A DNA stretch of 64,000 nucleotides from Costus lasius (GCA_027563935.2 CM050446.2:128790499-128854498); one strand, 5' to 3'. Numbered from the stretch's first letter, positions 26,769 to 39,384 are shown. The notes: generated by a model from the sequence alone, not told the origin. Made by a program: numbers and translations.

Positions 26769-27986
26769 GCGTTGGTATCAGAGGAGAATTGCAGCAAGTT
26801 CACTCAGGGTTTGATCCGGGGTCAAAATTATAGTAACTCTATAGCAGAGCAGCCTTCAGAACAACCTCTACTTGTAGGAAAGGGGAAGGGACCTTCAAAA
26901 AGTTCTCGGTCCCATTCATCTCAGCCCACGTCTGACATTAGTGACCGGCTGAACCATGTGGCAACGCTGATAGGAGATGAAGATGAGTTAGAAGAAGAAT
27001 CTATTGTTCAATGTATGTCAGCCTTGAAGGGATTAGTTCTGTACTTGGAGTCTGCAATAGATAAACTAACAACTGAAGTAGAGATGTTAAAGAATGCAGC
27101 TTCTCAACAACCACCAATCTCCCAAGTTGTAGCTGCAATGCCAACTCCTCATAATACAAGGATGAAAGTTCCTGAACCTTCGAAGTTTAATGGTGACAGA
27201 AAAGCTAAAGTTGTTGAAAATTTCTTATGGGACATGGACCTTTACTTTGATGCGGTTCATGTCCCTCCTGAAGACCAAGTGACAACTTGTATTACTTATT
27301 TGGAGGGAGATGCTAAAACACAAGTTGCCCCTAGAGTTGGCATGGGTTGCAATGTTAGGATGCAGTGGGAAGAATTTAAAACTGAGCTTAGAAGGAGGTT
27401 TGTGCCAGAAAATTCTGAATGGCTTGCTAAAGATCAATTGGGGAAATTAAAACATGTAGGCTCGATTAGAGATTATGTTAAAGCATTCTCTAATCTTATG
27501 ATGGAGATAGAAGACATAACTGAAGGGGATCGACTATACCGTTTTGTGTCAGGCTTGCAGCCATGGGCTCAGATTGAATTGAAGAGGCAAAGGGTTCCAG
27601 ATTTACAAACAGCTTATATTGTGGCTGATTCATTAGTTGATTTAAGAGGGGATAGACCTCAAGGACCCAAAGTTAGACCATCAGCCCCTCCTATGCAGCC
27701 GACTAAATTTCAGAAGACCGGGTGGCTGAAAAGAAAACCTTTTGGTGAAAAGGAAGGACCAGTTGGTCATGCTGGAACCTTCAGACCAAAAATGGATCAT
27801 GGAAAAGGGAAGAAACCAGAAGGTAGCAGACCAAATTTTACTCCTGCTCGAGTTGGACCCAAGGGATGTTACCTTTGTGGTGGTCCACACTTTCTTAAGG
27901 ATTGCCCTAAGAAGCAAAGGTTTAATGCTATTATTGCTAAAGAAACCGAAGAGCAAGCAGAAAAAGAAGACAAGGGCAAAGTTTGA
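26763..27986 (+). CDS. gag: Gypsy element B gag
   Basis: An open frame of 407 codons, long for a relic. It contains the retrotransposon gag domain (about residues 135-300, FLWDMDLYFDAVHVPP to VADSLVDLRGD), a basic linker rich in Lys, Pro and Gly, and a CCHC-like knuckle, CYLCGGPHFLKDC (Cx2Cx3Hx4C, one residue short of the standard spacing), near residue 369. The frame runs through the primer-binding site. The first in-frame ATG is at 27015 (residue 85), so the true initiator may be lost or lie elsewhere. Gag would build the cytoplasmic particle. It is the best preserved gypsy gene here but sits next to a broken pol. Confidence 0.8.
   Translation: MTALVSEENCSKFTQGLIRGQNYSNSIAEQPSEQPLLVGKGKGPSKSSRSHSSQPTSDISDRLNHVATLIGDEDELEEESIVQCMSALKGLVLYLESAIDKLTTEVEMLKNAASQQPPISQVVAAMPTPHNTRMKVPEPSKFNGDRKAKVVENFLWDMDLYFDAVHVPPEDQVTTCITYLEGDAKTQVAPRVGMGCNVRMQWEEFKTELRRRFVPENSEWLAKDQLGKLKHVGSIRDYVKAFSNLMMEIEDITEGDRLYRFVSGLQPWAQIELKRQRVPDLQTAYIVADSLVDLRGDRPQGPKVRPSAPPMQPTKFQKTGWLKRKPFGEKEGPVGHAGTFRPKMDHGKGKKPEGSRPNFTPARVGPKGCYLCGGPHFLKDCPKKQRFNAIIAKETEEQAEKEDKGKV
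26773..26783 (+). other. Primer-binding site of gypsy B
   Basis: TGGTATCAGAG complements the 3' end of plant initiator tRNA-Met for 11 bases, starting five bases after the LTR end. It would prime minus-strand DNA synthesis. Confidence 0.8.
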
Positions 27987-28074
27987 GGGTAAATCCCATG
28001 ATTCTTAATGCTATAACTGTTGTTGCAAAGGGAATGATGCATGTACAAATTCTTCTGAACCACCACCAAGCTGT

Positions 28075-29403
28075 AGCTATGGTGGATAAGGGGCTTCTCA
28101 TCTTTTTGTAGCCGATCGGTTAGTTTCACATTTTGGAGACTGTAAATACATTTGCTGAGAATGTGTCTTCAATTGCATATGATGTACATATTCAGTTGGG
28201 ACCTTGGAAAGGCAAGCATCATGTCATAGTTCGGTTAGATGATTATGATGTTATTTTGGGGTTGGAATTTTTGAAGAAAGCAAAGGTTGCAGTCGTTCCT
28301 CATCTCAATGGACTGCAAATTTTGGATGAACAGGCACCTGCTTTTGTTCCATGTGTCCCTGATGATGAAGAGGAGAAAGCTGCTGGTAAGAAGAGGAAGG
28401 CTACTGGACTTGTGATATCTGCCGCAACTCTTGCAACAGGAATCAGACATGGGAATGATACTTTTGTAGCAGTTTTGGAGGAACCAAACACAATGAGTGC
28501 AGATGTCCAGGTGCCGGCTCAACTCACGACCCTACTAAAGGAATATGCTGATTTGCTTCTTGCAGAATTACCAAAGGAGTTACCTCCTAAAAGGGAGATA
28601 GATCATCACATTGATCTTATTCTAGGATCAGCCTCGCCATTCCGTCAACCTTACAGGATGGCACCACATGAATTATTGGAACTTAGGAAGCAGCTTGATG
28701 ACTTGTTAGAGGCTGGCTTCATCCGTCCATCTACCTCACTGTTTGGAGCTCCTATTTTGTTTCAAAGGAAAAAGGATGGATCTCTCCGTTTATGCGTTGA
28801 CTATAGAGCCCTCAACAAAATTACAATAAGGAATCGCTACCCAATTCCTCTCATATCTGATCTGATGGATAGGTTGGTGTCTGCCAGAGTATTTTCTAAG
28901 CTTGATTTACGATCTGGATATTGACAAGTAAGAATAGCCGACAGAGATAAGACTAAAACTTCTTGTGTAACCCGATACGGATCTTTTGAATTTTTTGTAA
29001 TGCCGTTCGGTCTTACGAACGCACCAGCAACTTTTTCACACGTAATGAATATTATTTTGCAGCCGTATCTGGATGATTTCGTTGTAGTATACTTAGATGA
29101 TATTGTGGTGTTTTCTACTTCTATGGAAGAGCATGTTGTTCATTTGAAGGCTGTGTTTGATAAACTGCGTGAGCACAGGTTAATGTTGAAACAAGAAAAA
29201 TACAATTTTGGTTGTACTGAGATAAAATTCCTAGGCCATCTTGTTGGCAAGGGACAAATGAGAATGGACCCTGCAAAAATAAAGTCCATTATGGATTGGA
29301 AACAGCCCAGCACAGTTACAGAACTTCGGGCTTTCTTGGGTGTTGTAAATTTTTATAGGAAATTCATTCGGGGTTGTTCTAAGATTGCTTCACCCCTCAA
29401 GCG
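28075..29403 (+). pseudogene. pol: Gypsy element B protease and reverse transcriptase (broken)
   Basis: A protease active-site region near 28080 is degenerate: the D-x-G motif and a following frame change suggest a missing base. The frame 28133-28924 carries the rest of the protease ([14 protein letters not shown]) and the RT fingers ([36 protein letters not shown]). It ends in TGA at 28922-28924, where RTs normally have Trp (TGG to TGA). The same frame continues, and 29000-29400 holds MPFGLTNAPATF and the catalytic YLDDIV at 29090. Sequence identity ends abruptly before RNase H. Confidence 0.9.
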
Positions 29404-31189
29404 ACAGCAAATGAGAGTAGTTCCGTCGTCCATCTTCCCATCAAGCGACAACCTCCAACAAGTCCCAGCGAGAATTCCAGCAACGGCGAGGTTAGATGAC
29501 GAGAGAAGAAATTGTGTTTAAGGGTTTTAGGTATCTTGTTCTACGAGAAGCAACAAGAGGAATTTTCCATTATATCTAGCTTCTTTTCCCCCACCTCCGA
29601 CGAACTCCTTGGTCACTTCTAGCGATAAGATTTGGCATCCCTCTGGACGCCTATGAAGGCTGAGAGCAAAGACACGAGGTCTGAGCCCTACCGCAAGCCC
29701 TACGCCTCTACTTCGGTGACAAGTATAGGCATTGTCCACAGAAGTGTTCGGCACAATCAGTGCTTCAAAAAAAAAAGTCGAATTATTGCGTGGACAGGCT
29801 TTTTCTAAGCAAGGCTCAACACTTATCATGATGTATTAGATGGCAAAGATAAGTGCAATATGGAGTAAGGGTTTATTTAGCAATAAACTAAGTGGTTATG
29901 AAACGGAGTGATATTGTTTGGAAGGTTGATCGCCTAAATAGAAATAGACATGAGATGAAAGAGAATGAGAGAGTAGAGAGAACATGGAGAAGAAGAATTG
30001 ATTTGGCTCGCTTACCAAATTGGCGTAAGACAAAAAGAGAAGAAAAGAAATAGAGATAAGGAAATAGGGAACAACTCATTGTTCAAATTGGTGTAGGAAT
30101 GATTTTTTTTTTCAAACCTATTAGGTTTTGGGTTCTGGTTTGATTTTCGAGTGGGTTGGAGATTGGAATCAAACCCCTTCTTTTATCATTGTCACCTATT
30201 TTTTTTAAAAAAAAAAATTTGCTAACCACCAAATAGTACATAATAAACTTAACATAGCATACACTCTATTAAGCCAAAGACATTGGTAGTATAAGTTCAC
30301 TAAGCCTAGACAATATTCTCCAATTCTCGAATTGCTATCTCAAGATGACTCAATTTAGGTTGGATATATACAAAACCCATATAAAGCATAGTTAGCACTA
30401 TGATAAGTAGAAAAAAAATAGTGACAAGAAAAGCAAGTGTTTGCCTATATATATTTTTTATAATATATAATTTATAAAATATTCATAGGTGAAAACTAAA
30501 CATCCTTCATGACATGTGTTTAAGTTACAAATAAGATGAATTTTAGGAGAAAAAATATAAAAAATGCCCTTGAAATTAGAGACCAAATCAATGGATTCAT
30601 CATTCGAGCATATCACAATGTGACCTTGATTTGATATGGTTTGTTTAGGTTAGCTTTAGTTATTAGCAACCTCTTGAATGATTAGAAGTGTTAATGAGAA
30701 GTCTTTCTTGGGTTCTCTAGGTAGGTTAGGTGTCACATACTAAAACATCCCTATCAATTTTTTTCATATTTCGGAGTTCTAGGATCATCTACCTAGAGCG
30801 AGTAGGACTAAGTGATGCTATCTCAAGGCGCAGAAGGAAGCACTCGCCCACTCCCTAAACCCAGTTGAGTGAATCGGCCACACAGTAGTGTCACACACCC
30901 AAACCAAATTCCCTTTTTTTTTTTTATGTTTAACTCATTTTTTTTTCTTTTACATCCCTTCACACATAAATACAAGTCCTCACAATCTCTCTTTCCAATA
31001 CAAGCCAAGGGGATAACACTTGATTTAGGGGTATTCAGGTACCCGCGAAGCAATAGCCAACTTGGCTAGCAAGTAGCACAACACAACCAAAACACAGCAT
31101 GCATCTCACACAACGTTCAACCATCGCAACACTGGTATAATTTAGCATTGCATAACTATATATCAAAACCAAGGAAATCAGCATAGAAA
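29404..31189. other. No gene recognised
   Basis: About 1.8 kb. 29404-29830 is moderately GC-rich and joins gypsy B without any recognised boundary. 29830-31000 is AT-rich with homopolymer runs. I see no RNA gene, conserved frame or paired repeat. Confidence 0.45.
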
Positions 31190-31970
31190 CCATGAAAACT
31201 ATAGAGAATCCGAGGCACGACCTGGACACATTATATCAACAATAATCGAGGCTTGACCTGGCCAAAAACCATCAACAAAGGGCGAGGGGCGACATGGCCA
31301 CGAACATGCAGTATATATCACTACCAAGGAAATCAGCATAGAAACCATAAAAACCATAGAGAATCCGAGGCACGACCTGGCCACATTATATCAACAATAA
31401 TCGGGGCACGACCTGGCCATATTATATCAATAATAATCGAGGCTCAACCTAGCCAAAAACCATCAACAAAGGGCGAGGCGCGACATGGCCACGGACATGC
31501 AGTATATATCACAACCAAGGAAATCAGCATAGAAACCATAAAAATCATAGAGAATCCGAGGCACGACCTGGCCACATTATATCAACAATGATCGAGGCTT
31601 GACCTGGCCAAAAACTATCAACAAAGGGCGAGGCGCGACATGGCCACCAACATGCAGTATATATCACAACCAAGGAAATTAGCATAGAAACTATAAAAAC
31701 CATAGAGTCAGAGGCACGACCGGGCCACATTATATCAACAATAATCGAGACTCAACTTGGCCAAAAACCATCAATAAAGGGCAAGGCGCAACATGGCCAG
31801 GAACATGCAGTATATATCACAACCAAGGAAATCAACATAGAAACCATGAAAACCATAGAGAATCCAAAGCACGACCTGGCCACATTATATCAACAATAAT
31901 CGAGGCTCGACCTGGCCAAAAACCATCAACAAAGGGCGAGGCGCGACATTGCCATGAACATGCAGATATC
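31190..31970. repeat. 155-bp tandem array
   Basis: About five units. The marker ATCGAG(G/A)CT recurs at 31245, 31436, 31591, 31744 and 31899, spacings 191, 155, 153 and 155. The first interval carries an extra copy of a 36-37 bp sub-unit (CACGACCTGGCCA..). Other shared pieces are GGCGAGGCGCGACATGGCCA and AACATGCAGTATATATCACA. Several frames stay open because units of similar length repeat, but I see no protein. Confidence 0.9.
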
Positions 31971-32479
31971 AACATCAAATAGGGGCACGACCTGGCCCAA
32001 ACATGGCAGCATATATCTACGAAATACAAGAGAAATTGGCTCTCCAAAATCCAATAAAAACCAACCAGCAATAAGCTGGAATCAGCATGCAGCAGGGGCT
32101 AACAAATTCAGCCACTCACGAGTCACGGCTGAAAGGAGCACCAACACAAGGAACGATCCAGGTCAGGCAATAGCTCTCGGCAGAAATAGGAAGCCCAAGA
32201 AAACCAGCCACGAAACCATACAATTCCAGCCAACTCCAAGCTGGAACAACGTTACCAAAGTTTCCAAGGGAAACAAGTAACTTTCGGCAACTACAAGTGA
32301 GGAAACTCCTCGCGTCAACACCAGAAGAACCAAGCCATAGAAGTCCAGAAATCCGGCTCGTCAAATGTAGTAATCAAATTAGGAGAAACCCATAAAATCC
32401 ACAAAACCGTGAGATCCATTGAAGCTAAAGAAGAAGAAATATACCTAGCCCATAAGGGCTGCTCCATCCCCGATCACGG

Positions 32480-33703
32480 CAAGAAAGAAACCCGTTCCTT
32501 CAGCAAGGAACAATCAGCAGCAAGATCACCAACCAACCAAGGAAGAGCTGCAACCAAGCTTGGACAAACGGCAGCAGGGATCTGAACTCGCGTACGCGAG
32601 GAGAAGCCACCTGCGCCAAGAAGACCCGCGGGACAGCAGGAAGGAAAGGGGCGTCACCGCCCTAAGGAGCTCAGCTCCTCCAGCTACGTCCCAGACGTAT
32701 GGCGGCTGGAGTCCTCGTCGCCTGCAGAGAGAACCCAAGCCAGGCGCGAGAAGACCTTGTAGAGTGGTCGGCGTCTCTTCCAGGTCAGGGACCTGGATAC
32801 GACTCTGACGAGAGAGAGGCGAGCAGCATGGTCGGATGGGAGGAGGACTGTCGCCTGAGAAATCTCCTGGAGTCGCCTGGAGGAAATCCACGAGGAAGGA
32901 GCTCTCGATCTCTCGCAAGCTGGAAGCTTCTCTTGAAAGCTTCACACGTCTCCCAAGGAAAAATGTCCACCTGCTGCATAGGTGTGATGCTCCGGTCCGA
33001 AAATGCGGTCAACGAACTTGCCACGTAGACTTCCCTTTTTCTTTTTTTCGTTTTCGTTCTCGTCCCGCCTGCGCCTGGAGTCGAAGCTCGCTTCGTCCGC
33101 CCGCCGCAGCGTCTGCGACCACCGTCGCCGACGTCGCCGGACCGGAAGACCACCGGCAAGGGAGGGATTGCTCGTTCCCTCGCCCATCAGCCTCCTTCGG
33201 CGCCCTCTGGTCGCCGGAAACGGACCGCCGGAGGTGGGGAAGAAGATCGGGGAGATCAACGGAAAACGCAGGGAACGACGCCGGAAAACACACGAGAAGT
33301 TGGGGAAAGTTTAACTGTTTATTTCTCTTTACAACAGGTACCTAAAAACCCTCTTCACTCCGCTCTGTACACACTCAAAGCTCACCCTCGCGTCTGACCT
33401 CGGCGGACCGCTCGATGGTCTCCGCCTGAGGGGAGGAGGAGGTGGCGGACCTCAGTCCGCCGCTACCACCGCCGCTACCGTGGACCGCTCGTGAGGGAAG
33501 CGGCCACCGCCGCTACCGTGGCCCGCTGCTCGGGCAAGACCGCCTCTGCGGTCTCCTCGTCGCCGCCGCTCGAGGAGGAAGCGTCGCCGCCTCTGTCTCA
33601 TCGAGGAAGGCTCGCTGGGGAGGGTGGACGACACTCACGTCGTCCGGAACGAAGGATCTATCCGCTCGTTACTCGGGCTGGCCGTAGAAGCTCGCGTGTG
33701 GAG
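32480..33703. other. GC-rich island next to the hAT element
   Basis: Unusually GC-rich and purine/pyrimidine skewed, with overlapping open frames on both strands and no known domain. It may be the leader part of an LTR or a captured genic 5' region. The frames are not supported as genes. The hAT terminus starts directly at its right edge. Confidence 0.4.
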
Positions 33704-34162
33704 TAGGGATGACAGCGGGGCGGGTGGGCTCTAGTATTAGGGGCATAAACAAAACAACTACATAATAGCTAATAGCATAGTCCATAGTTCAGTTCCACAA
33801 TCCACATCAATCCAATCCACATTTTCACATCCATAAAATCACGAAGTAGGCAATTAAGCAATTAAAACAAGTCAACATCAACAAAATCACCAAGAAAATA
33901 ATCATAAACTGCTGTCAATCATCTTCTAATCCAAAAATTGCTCGGGCTCCACTTGACAGCAATTCATCTGCATTGAACAAAATAGAATATATTATTTTTA
34001 TAAATTATGATTAATTTGATATCAATTATCAATCATATCTTCATCCTCAGAATCTATCTCATTAAGTATATTAGCAAATTCATCAATTGCTTTAGAACTC
34101 ATTCCTGCAAAATGATAAAAACATATTATGATATAAGTTCATAAGTAAACAATTAGTAATTA

Positions 34163-36289
34163 TTAATATATAAGTTTACCTTTGTTCTCTTGACTCCACA
34201 GCCTGCTTCTAGCACACATCAATGCTTCTAAAGTATACCAATGTAATCGACTTCGATGTGGGCCTAAAATTCTGGCACCCGTGCTGAATGCAGATTTAGA
34301 AGCCACAGTGGATATAGGAATTGCTAGCACATCTCTTGCAATTGCTTGTAGTGTTGGGTACTTGATACCATTCAACTTCCACCATAAAAGAATATCAAAA
34401 GTTGTTGATCTTGGAAGTATGTCTTCTTCTAAATAATATCAAGCTCTGTTTTGAGATGTGAAGTTCTTGCTCTTTTTTGACTCATTACAAATGCATCAAA
34501 ATCATTTAATGAGTCATCTATTGCAGAATTATCAACCTCATCAGCTGGATTGATATTAGTTTCTTTTGTTTTTAATTGATACTCAGAAACTAAATCATAA
34601 CAAAGTTGTTGAATCCTATGAACTTCAACTGAAGCATCAACACGATATAACTTTTGATAATAATATTGAAGTAAGCTCATCTTGTACCTAGGATCCAACA
34701 TTGTAGCAACTCCCATTATATCATGAATCACATTCCAATAGCATTTAAATTTATCCATCGTTTTTGTTGCCATTCTTTGAATCACTGGGTTAGGAGAAGT
34801 CAACCATTCTGATATTGTTATATTAATTTCACAAATCTTAGGAAAATAAAGATTTGCAGTAGGATAACTTGTTCCAGAAAATAATTCTGTAGTATTAAAA
34901 ATTTTCAGCTTTCCACAAACTTCAGCTGCAAATTCCCAATGTGTTGTTGATGGCAAACAAGTGTATTTATCATCTCTTTGTTTCAACCTATAAAATACTT
35001 CCTTGTATGATATAGCAATATCAAGCATTTTATATGTTGAATTCCATCTTGTAGGACAATCTAAACATAAATTCTTTGTATATGTCATACGCAATTGTTT
35101 TGCTGTCTCTTTAAATTTTTCTACCCTTTTAGGGGTTGCAGTCCAATAAGCTACACTATCTCGGATTTTTTCTACCCCATCCTTGACGACTTCCAACCCA
35201 TCCTTCACAATTAGATTTAATATATGCTCACAACAACGCATATGGAGTAAAGAACCATCCCTTAACAGAGTATTACAATTCAATTTATCTTTCACTTTCT
35301 GAACCATAGCATCATTAGTACTACAATTGTCTAAAGTGATTGTAGACAACTTAGTATCAATATTCTAGTCTAGTAAACACCCTACTAGAACAGCACTAAG
35401 TCTATCACTCGTGTGAGGTGCTAGAACATAAATAAACCTAATATAAAACAAACAACAATTACTATTATTGAAAACAAACATCTATTCATGAACAAGAATA
35501 ATGTAACTTACTAACTTTAGCAAATCATTCATCAAGTATTCAAGTATATATGATATCATAAAGAATTATGTAACTATAAGCGTTAATAGATAGTTACCTC
35601 AAAATTTGACTTTGTAAACACCAAGAAGAATCAATATAATGGGCAGTGATCGCCATATATCCTCTTTTTTGATTACTAGAAGTCCACATGTCTGATGTAA
35701 TTGCAACCCTTCCTTCATTACTATCAAGTAATTTCAATGTCATTAATTTCTCAGCATCATAAACTTTCATAATTTCCTTCTTGATAGTGTTTCGTGAAGG
35801 AACTTTAAACAATGGCTGAAGTGCATTTGAATACCGCTTTAAGCCAACATGATCCACTATTGAAAGTGGATATTCATGCAATATAATTGCTGTTGCTAGC
35901 TCTTTCTTTGCATTTTCAGAATCATATGTTTTAAATGTTAATTCAGCTTTATCTTTTGTTATCTGAGATGTTAGAACTGTTTGCCCTCTCATGCTAATCT
36001 TTCGTTGAAAACAAAGATCCATATGTTGGTGTAAATGTTTTGTACCATTTTTAGATTTTCCTCCAAGCAACTTTCGACAATAGTTGCATTGAGCCTTGTC
36101 CTCTCCATTTACTTGTATTTTCTTAAAATGGTTCCACACCACACTTTTAAGTTTCCCTCCCTGTGTACTTGCATCCATTTGACTTGTGGTGTCTTGTGGT
36201 TGTGGATTAGAACTTCCTATTCCAAGTGCTTCAGATGTAACTTCAATTGGTTGAGAGCTTAATTCATTGGAGCAATTAACATCAGCCAT
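34163..36289 (-). pseudogene. hAT transposase (BED finger, RNase H-like core, dimerisation domain), broken
   Basis: Cuts and pastes hAT elements in the nucleus. From the N-terminus: a BED zinc finger (CNYC near 36080 with a later HLHQHMDLC), the first part of the RNase H-like fold (TSDMWTSS near 35690), the second catalytic region (TITLDNCSTND at 35330), the RCCEHILNL insertion motif, and the C-terminal hAT dimerisation domain (IARDVLAIPISTVASKSAFS) ending at 34163. A likely intron lies at 35438-35597 with GT/AG ends that restore ILRFIYV. Damage: TAG at 35365-35367 replacing a conserved Trp, and a missing base near 34432. About 650 residues if whole, normal for the family. Confidence 0.9.
35438..35597 (-). 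other. Likely intron of the hAT transposase gene
   Basis: 160 bp with donor GTAACT (minus strand, from 35597) and acceptor ATATTAG (ending 35438). Joining the flanks keeps the frame through a segment conserved in hAT transposases. Inferred from sequence alone. Confidence 0.65.
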
Positions 36290-36311
36290 CTACATATAAA
36301 AATTAAAATGC

Positions 36312-37734
36312 AAGGATGAGAAGAGTAACAAGGGCAAGGAGGTGATTGCAGCCTCAGTCCTTGCGAAGGGGATTCGGCGTGGAGAAACTACTTACTTGGC
36401 ACATGTCAGAGTGGTGGAATCTATTCCTGTGATTGATTCCAGACCTATGCAGACGAGGGGACACATGGGAGACTTGATCAACCTTCCTAGTTCTAGTAGC
36501 CGATAGGGTTATGGAGTTGAGATAGGAGCGGCGAGTCTTACTTTGGGTGAGCGGATACATCACTTACCTGCACCGATTGGGGGCATGTTACATGAGTTTA
36601 GCGATGTGATTCCCCCTAAGATGCCCAAAGTGTTACCACCAAGGCGGGACATCGACCATGCTATTGAGTTAGTGCTAGGGGCAGTCCCACCAGCACAGTC
36701 ACCATATAGAATGCCACCATCTGAACTAGCTGAGTTGAGGAAACAGCTAGATGAGTTACTTGAGTCTGGGTATATTCAACCTTCAAAAGCACCCTATGGA
36801 GCACCTGTGTTGTTTCAAAGAAAGAAGGATGGAAGTTTAAGGATGTGTGTTGATTATAGAGCATTGAATAAAGTCATAGTGAAAAATGCATATCCTATTC
36901 CATTGATCCAGGATTTGATAGACCGTCTTGTGCATGCAAAGGTGTTTACAAAATTGGACCTTCGATCTGGTTATTGGCAGGTGAGAATAGCTGAAGGAGA
37001 TGAGCCTAAGACAACCTGTGTAACTAGATATAGATCATATGAGTTTCTGGTCATGCCATTCGGGTTGACCAACGTACCAGCTACTTTTTGCAATTTAATG
37101 AATAACATTCTTCATCCATTCCTGGATAAGTTTGTTGTTGTTTATTTGGATGATATAGTCATATATTCTGCCAATATGGAGGAACATAGAGAGCACTTAA
37201 GAGAGGTCTTAACAGTGCTAAGGCAGAATCAGTTATATCTGAAGCTGGAGAAATGCGAGTTTGCGCAGAGTCAGATAGAGTTTTTGGGGCATGTTGTTGG
37301 TGGAGGGCAGGTTCACATGGATTCAGGCAAGATTAGAGCCATTGAGGAGTGACCTGCACTTGTTTCAGTTAGCACATTGAGGTCATTTTTGGGACTAGCT
37401 AACTTCTATAGGCGATTTATCAAGATTACTCCAAGATAGTAGCGTCGTTGACTGACCTTTTGAGGAAAGACGTCACTTGGGCTTGGAGGCCAAGCACCAA
37501 AATGCTTTTGATAGACTGAAGTTACAGGTGACTTCAGAACCAGTCCTGAGGTTACCAGACTTTTCCCTAGCTTTTGAAGTACACACAGATGCGTCTGATA
37601 GAGCATTAGGGGGAGTGTTGGTACAGGATGGTAGACCAGTGGCTTATGAGAGCCGAAAGTTGAAAATTGCCGAAATGAACTATTCAGCTCACGAGAAAGA
37701 AATGCTAGCAGTGGTACATTGTTTAAAGCTATAG
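36312..37734 (+). pseudogene. pol: Gypsy element C reverse transcriptase and RNase H (broken)
   Basis: One frame runs from 36312 (KSNKGKEVIAASVLAKG) with a stop at 36504-36506, then the [58 protein letters not shown] and the catalytic YLDDIV at about 37143. A TGA at 37350-37352 stands where family members have Trp. Two single-base losses follow near 37428 and 37485. RNase H continues from 37477 ([23 protein letters not shown] motif) and meets TAG at 37732-37734, again a Trp codon. It would have made cDNA from element RNA. Confidence 0.92.
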
Positions 37735-37737
37735 AGG

Positions 37738-39384
37738 GTGTACTTGTTAGGGAACAAGTTCACAGTGAAAATTGATAATATGGCCAATACTTTTTTCCAA
37801 ACTCAGAAGAAATTATCTGCCAGACAGGCCAGATGGCAAGAGCAATTAGCTGAGTTTGACTTTGATTGGGAACACAAGCCAGGGCGCATTCATCAGGTTC
37901 CGGATGCATTGAGCAGAATCACCCCCATTTCTCACTGTTGTGCTATGTCTTATGCCGTGAGTAAAGTGATTCAGTTAATTAGAGACACTATGAGTTCAGA
38001 TCAGTCCTATATGAAGCTAGTAGCGAAAATAAGAGAGGGAGTTACCCGTCGCTTCTACTTGAGTGAGGATGTATCGATCATGGCACGAGGTGACAGACCG
38101 TATGTTCATTCTGCTGGGAATGTCAGATTCGGTCTCATGCGTGAGTATCACGATATAGTCTGGGCTGGTCCCCCAGGAGGGAAGCGCATGTTTGCTTTGT
38201 TGAGTAGAGCTTGGTACTGGCCGGGAATGAAGGAGGACGTAGAGCACTATGTTAAGACTTGTCTTGTCTGCCAGCAAGACAAGGTTGAGAGGAGAAAGGA
38301 GGCAGGGCTTTTGCATCCCTTGCCTATTCCTGAGAAGCCATTTATTTCGGTGTCCATGGATTTCATTACCCACTTTCCCCGTGTGGAAGGAATGGCATCT
38401 GTCTTTGTAGTGGTTGACAGATGTTCAAAATATGCTGTGTTTGCACCGGCACCGGAGCCATGCACTGCTGAGGTGACGGCTAATTTGTTTATGACACATG
38501 TGGTTAAATATTTTGGTTTACCCAGAGAGATCATTAGTGACAGAGACCCGAGGTTCACTGGGAAGTTCTGGTCTTCACTGTTTAAAAAGTTGGGTACAGA
38601 TCTCAAAATGTCAACAGCATACCATCCACAGACTGATGGGCAGACAGAGAGGATTAATGCATTGCTTGAGGGGTATCTTAGACACTTTGTTTCTTCGACT
38701 CAGAAGAATTGGATCAGATTGCTAGATACAGCCCAGTTTGCATATAATCTTCAAGTTTCTTCTGCCACAGGAAAGAGTCTATTTGAGTTAGTGTTAGGGT
38801 GGCAGCCTATGACACCCGTGGATACACTAAATAGGAGTTTGGAGGGGAAATGCCAGGCAGCTACTAAATTTGTTAAGGATAGAACCGAGCTATGGCAGGA
38901 AGCTTGTGATAGCTTACAGGAAGCTAGGAATAGGATGGTACAGTATGCCAACAGAGATAGAAGACATCTCAAGTTTGATGTGGGGGATCTTGTGTTACTT
39001 AAACTCACCCCACATATGTGGAGAAAGACTGAAGCCCGCACTTACCATAGGGGACTTATCAAGAGGTATGAAGGTCCTTTCAGGATTATCAAGAGGGTAG
39101 GTCCTGTTGCTTACAGACTTCAGTTACCACCATGGTTACAATTTTATCCCACATTTCATGTTAGCTTGTTGAAGAAGTATCATCCAGATGAAAGGCATCC
39201 AGATCGTGGAGAAGAGAGAAGACAACCAGCCCAAGGGAAAGTTGATTATGGTAGGAGACTATTGAAGATTCTAGATCATAGAGTCTATGCATCTAGTGGG
39301 CCCAGTGGGCGAAAGACTGAATTTTTAGTCCAGTGGTTGTATAGAGGTGTACAAGCTTATGTAAAAAAAATATGTCATGGGTGA
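37738..39384 (+). pseudogene. pol: Gypsy element C RNase H end, integrase and partial chromodomain
   Basis: An open stretch of 548 codons: the RNase H C-terminus, a zinc-binding HHCC region (about 38105-38285, ending CLVCQQDK), the integrase core with MDFITHFPR, SDRDPRFTG (about 38535) and TDGQTERIN (about 38635) giving the D,D(35)E set, a basic C-terminal domain (GDLVLLKL, YEGPFRI, FHVSLLKKYH), then a chromodomain start (ILDHRVY, TEFLVQW). The chromodomain breaks off after FLVQW and reads into LTR-like sequence, so it lacks its last helix. Integrase inserts the cDNA; chromodomains direct it to heterochromatin. Confidence 0.9.

Larger units (their letters stand above)
26763..29403 (+). mobile_element. 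Ty3/gypsy element B, truncated after RT
   Basis: From primer-binding site through gag, protease and reverse transcriptase. Recognisable sequence stops at about 29403, just after the RT thumb (LRAFLGVVNFYRKFI), in mid-frame. RNase H, integrase and a 3' LTR are missing, so a deletion or rearrangement removed the 3' half. The following sequence is unrelated. Confidence 0.85.
33704..36305 (-). mobile_element. hAT transposon, 5'-truncated and decayed
   Basis: The 3' end is marked by TAGGGATGACAGCGGGGCGG at 33704, typical of terminal inverted repeats of plant Ac-like hAT elements. The transposase gene reads away on the minus strand to a start at 36289. No matching opposite terminus or copy of the eight bases 33696-33703 (GTGTGGAG) is found near 36300, where gypsy pol begins at about 36312. 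The transposase end is therefore cut or was lost when the two elements were joined. Confidence 0.85.

Noticed and set aside
36365..36375. GGCGTGGAG as the hAT target duplication partner of GTGTGGAG (33696-33703)
   Set aside because: It lies inside the gypsy pol frame, is not identical, and no hAT terminus precedes it.
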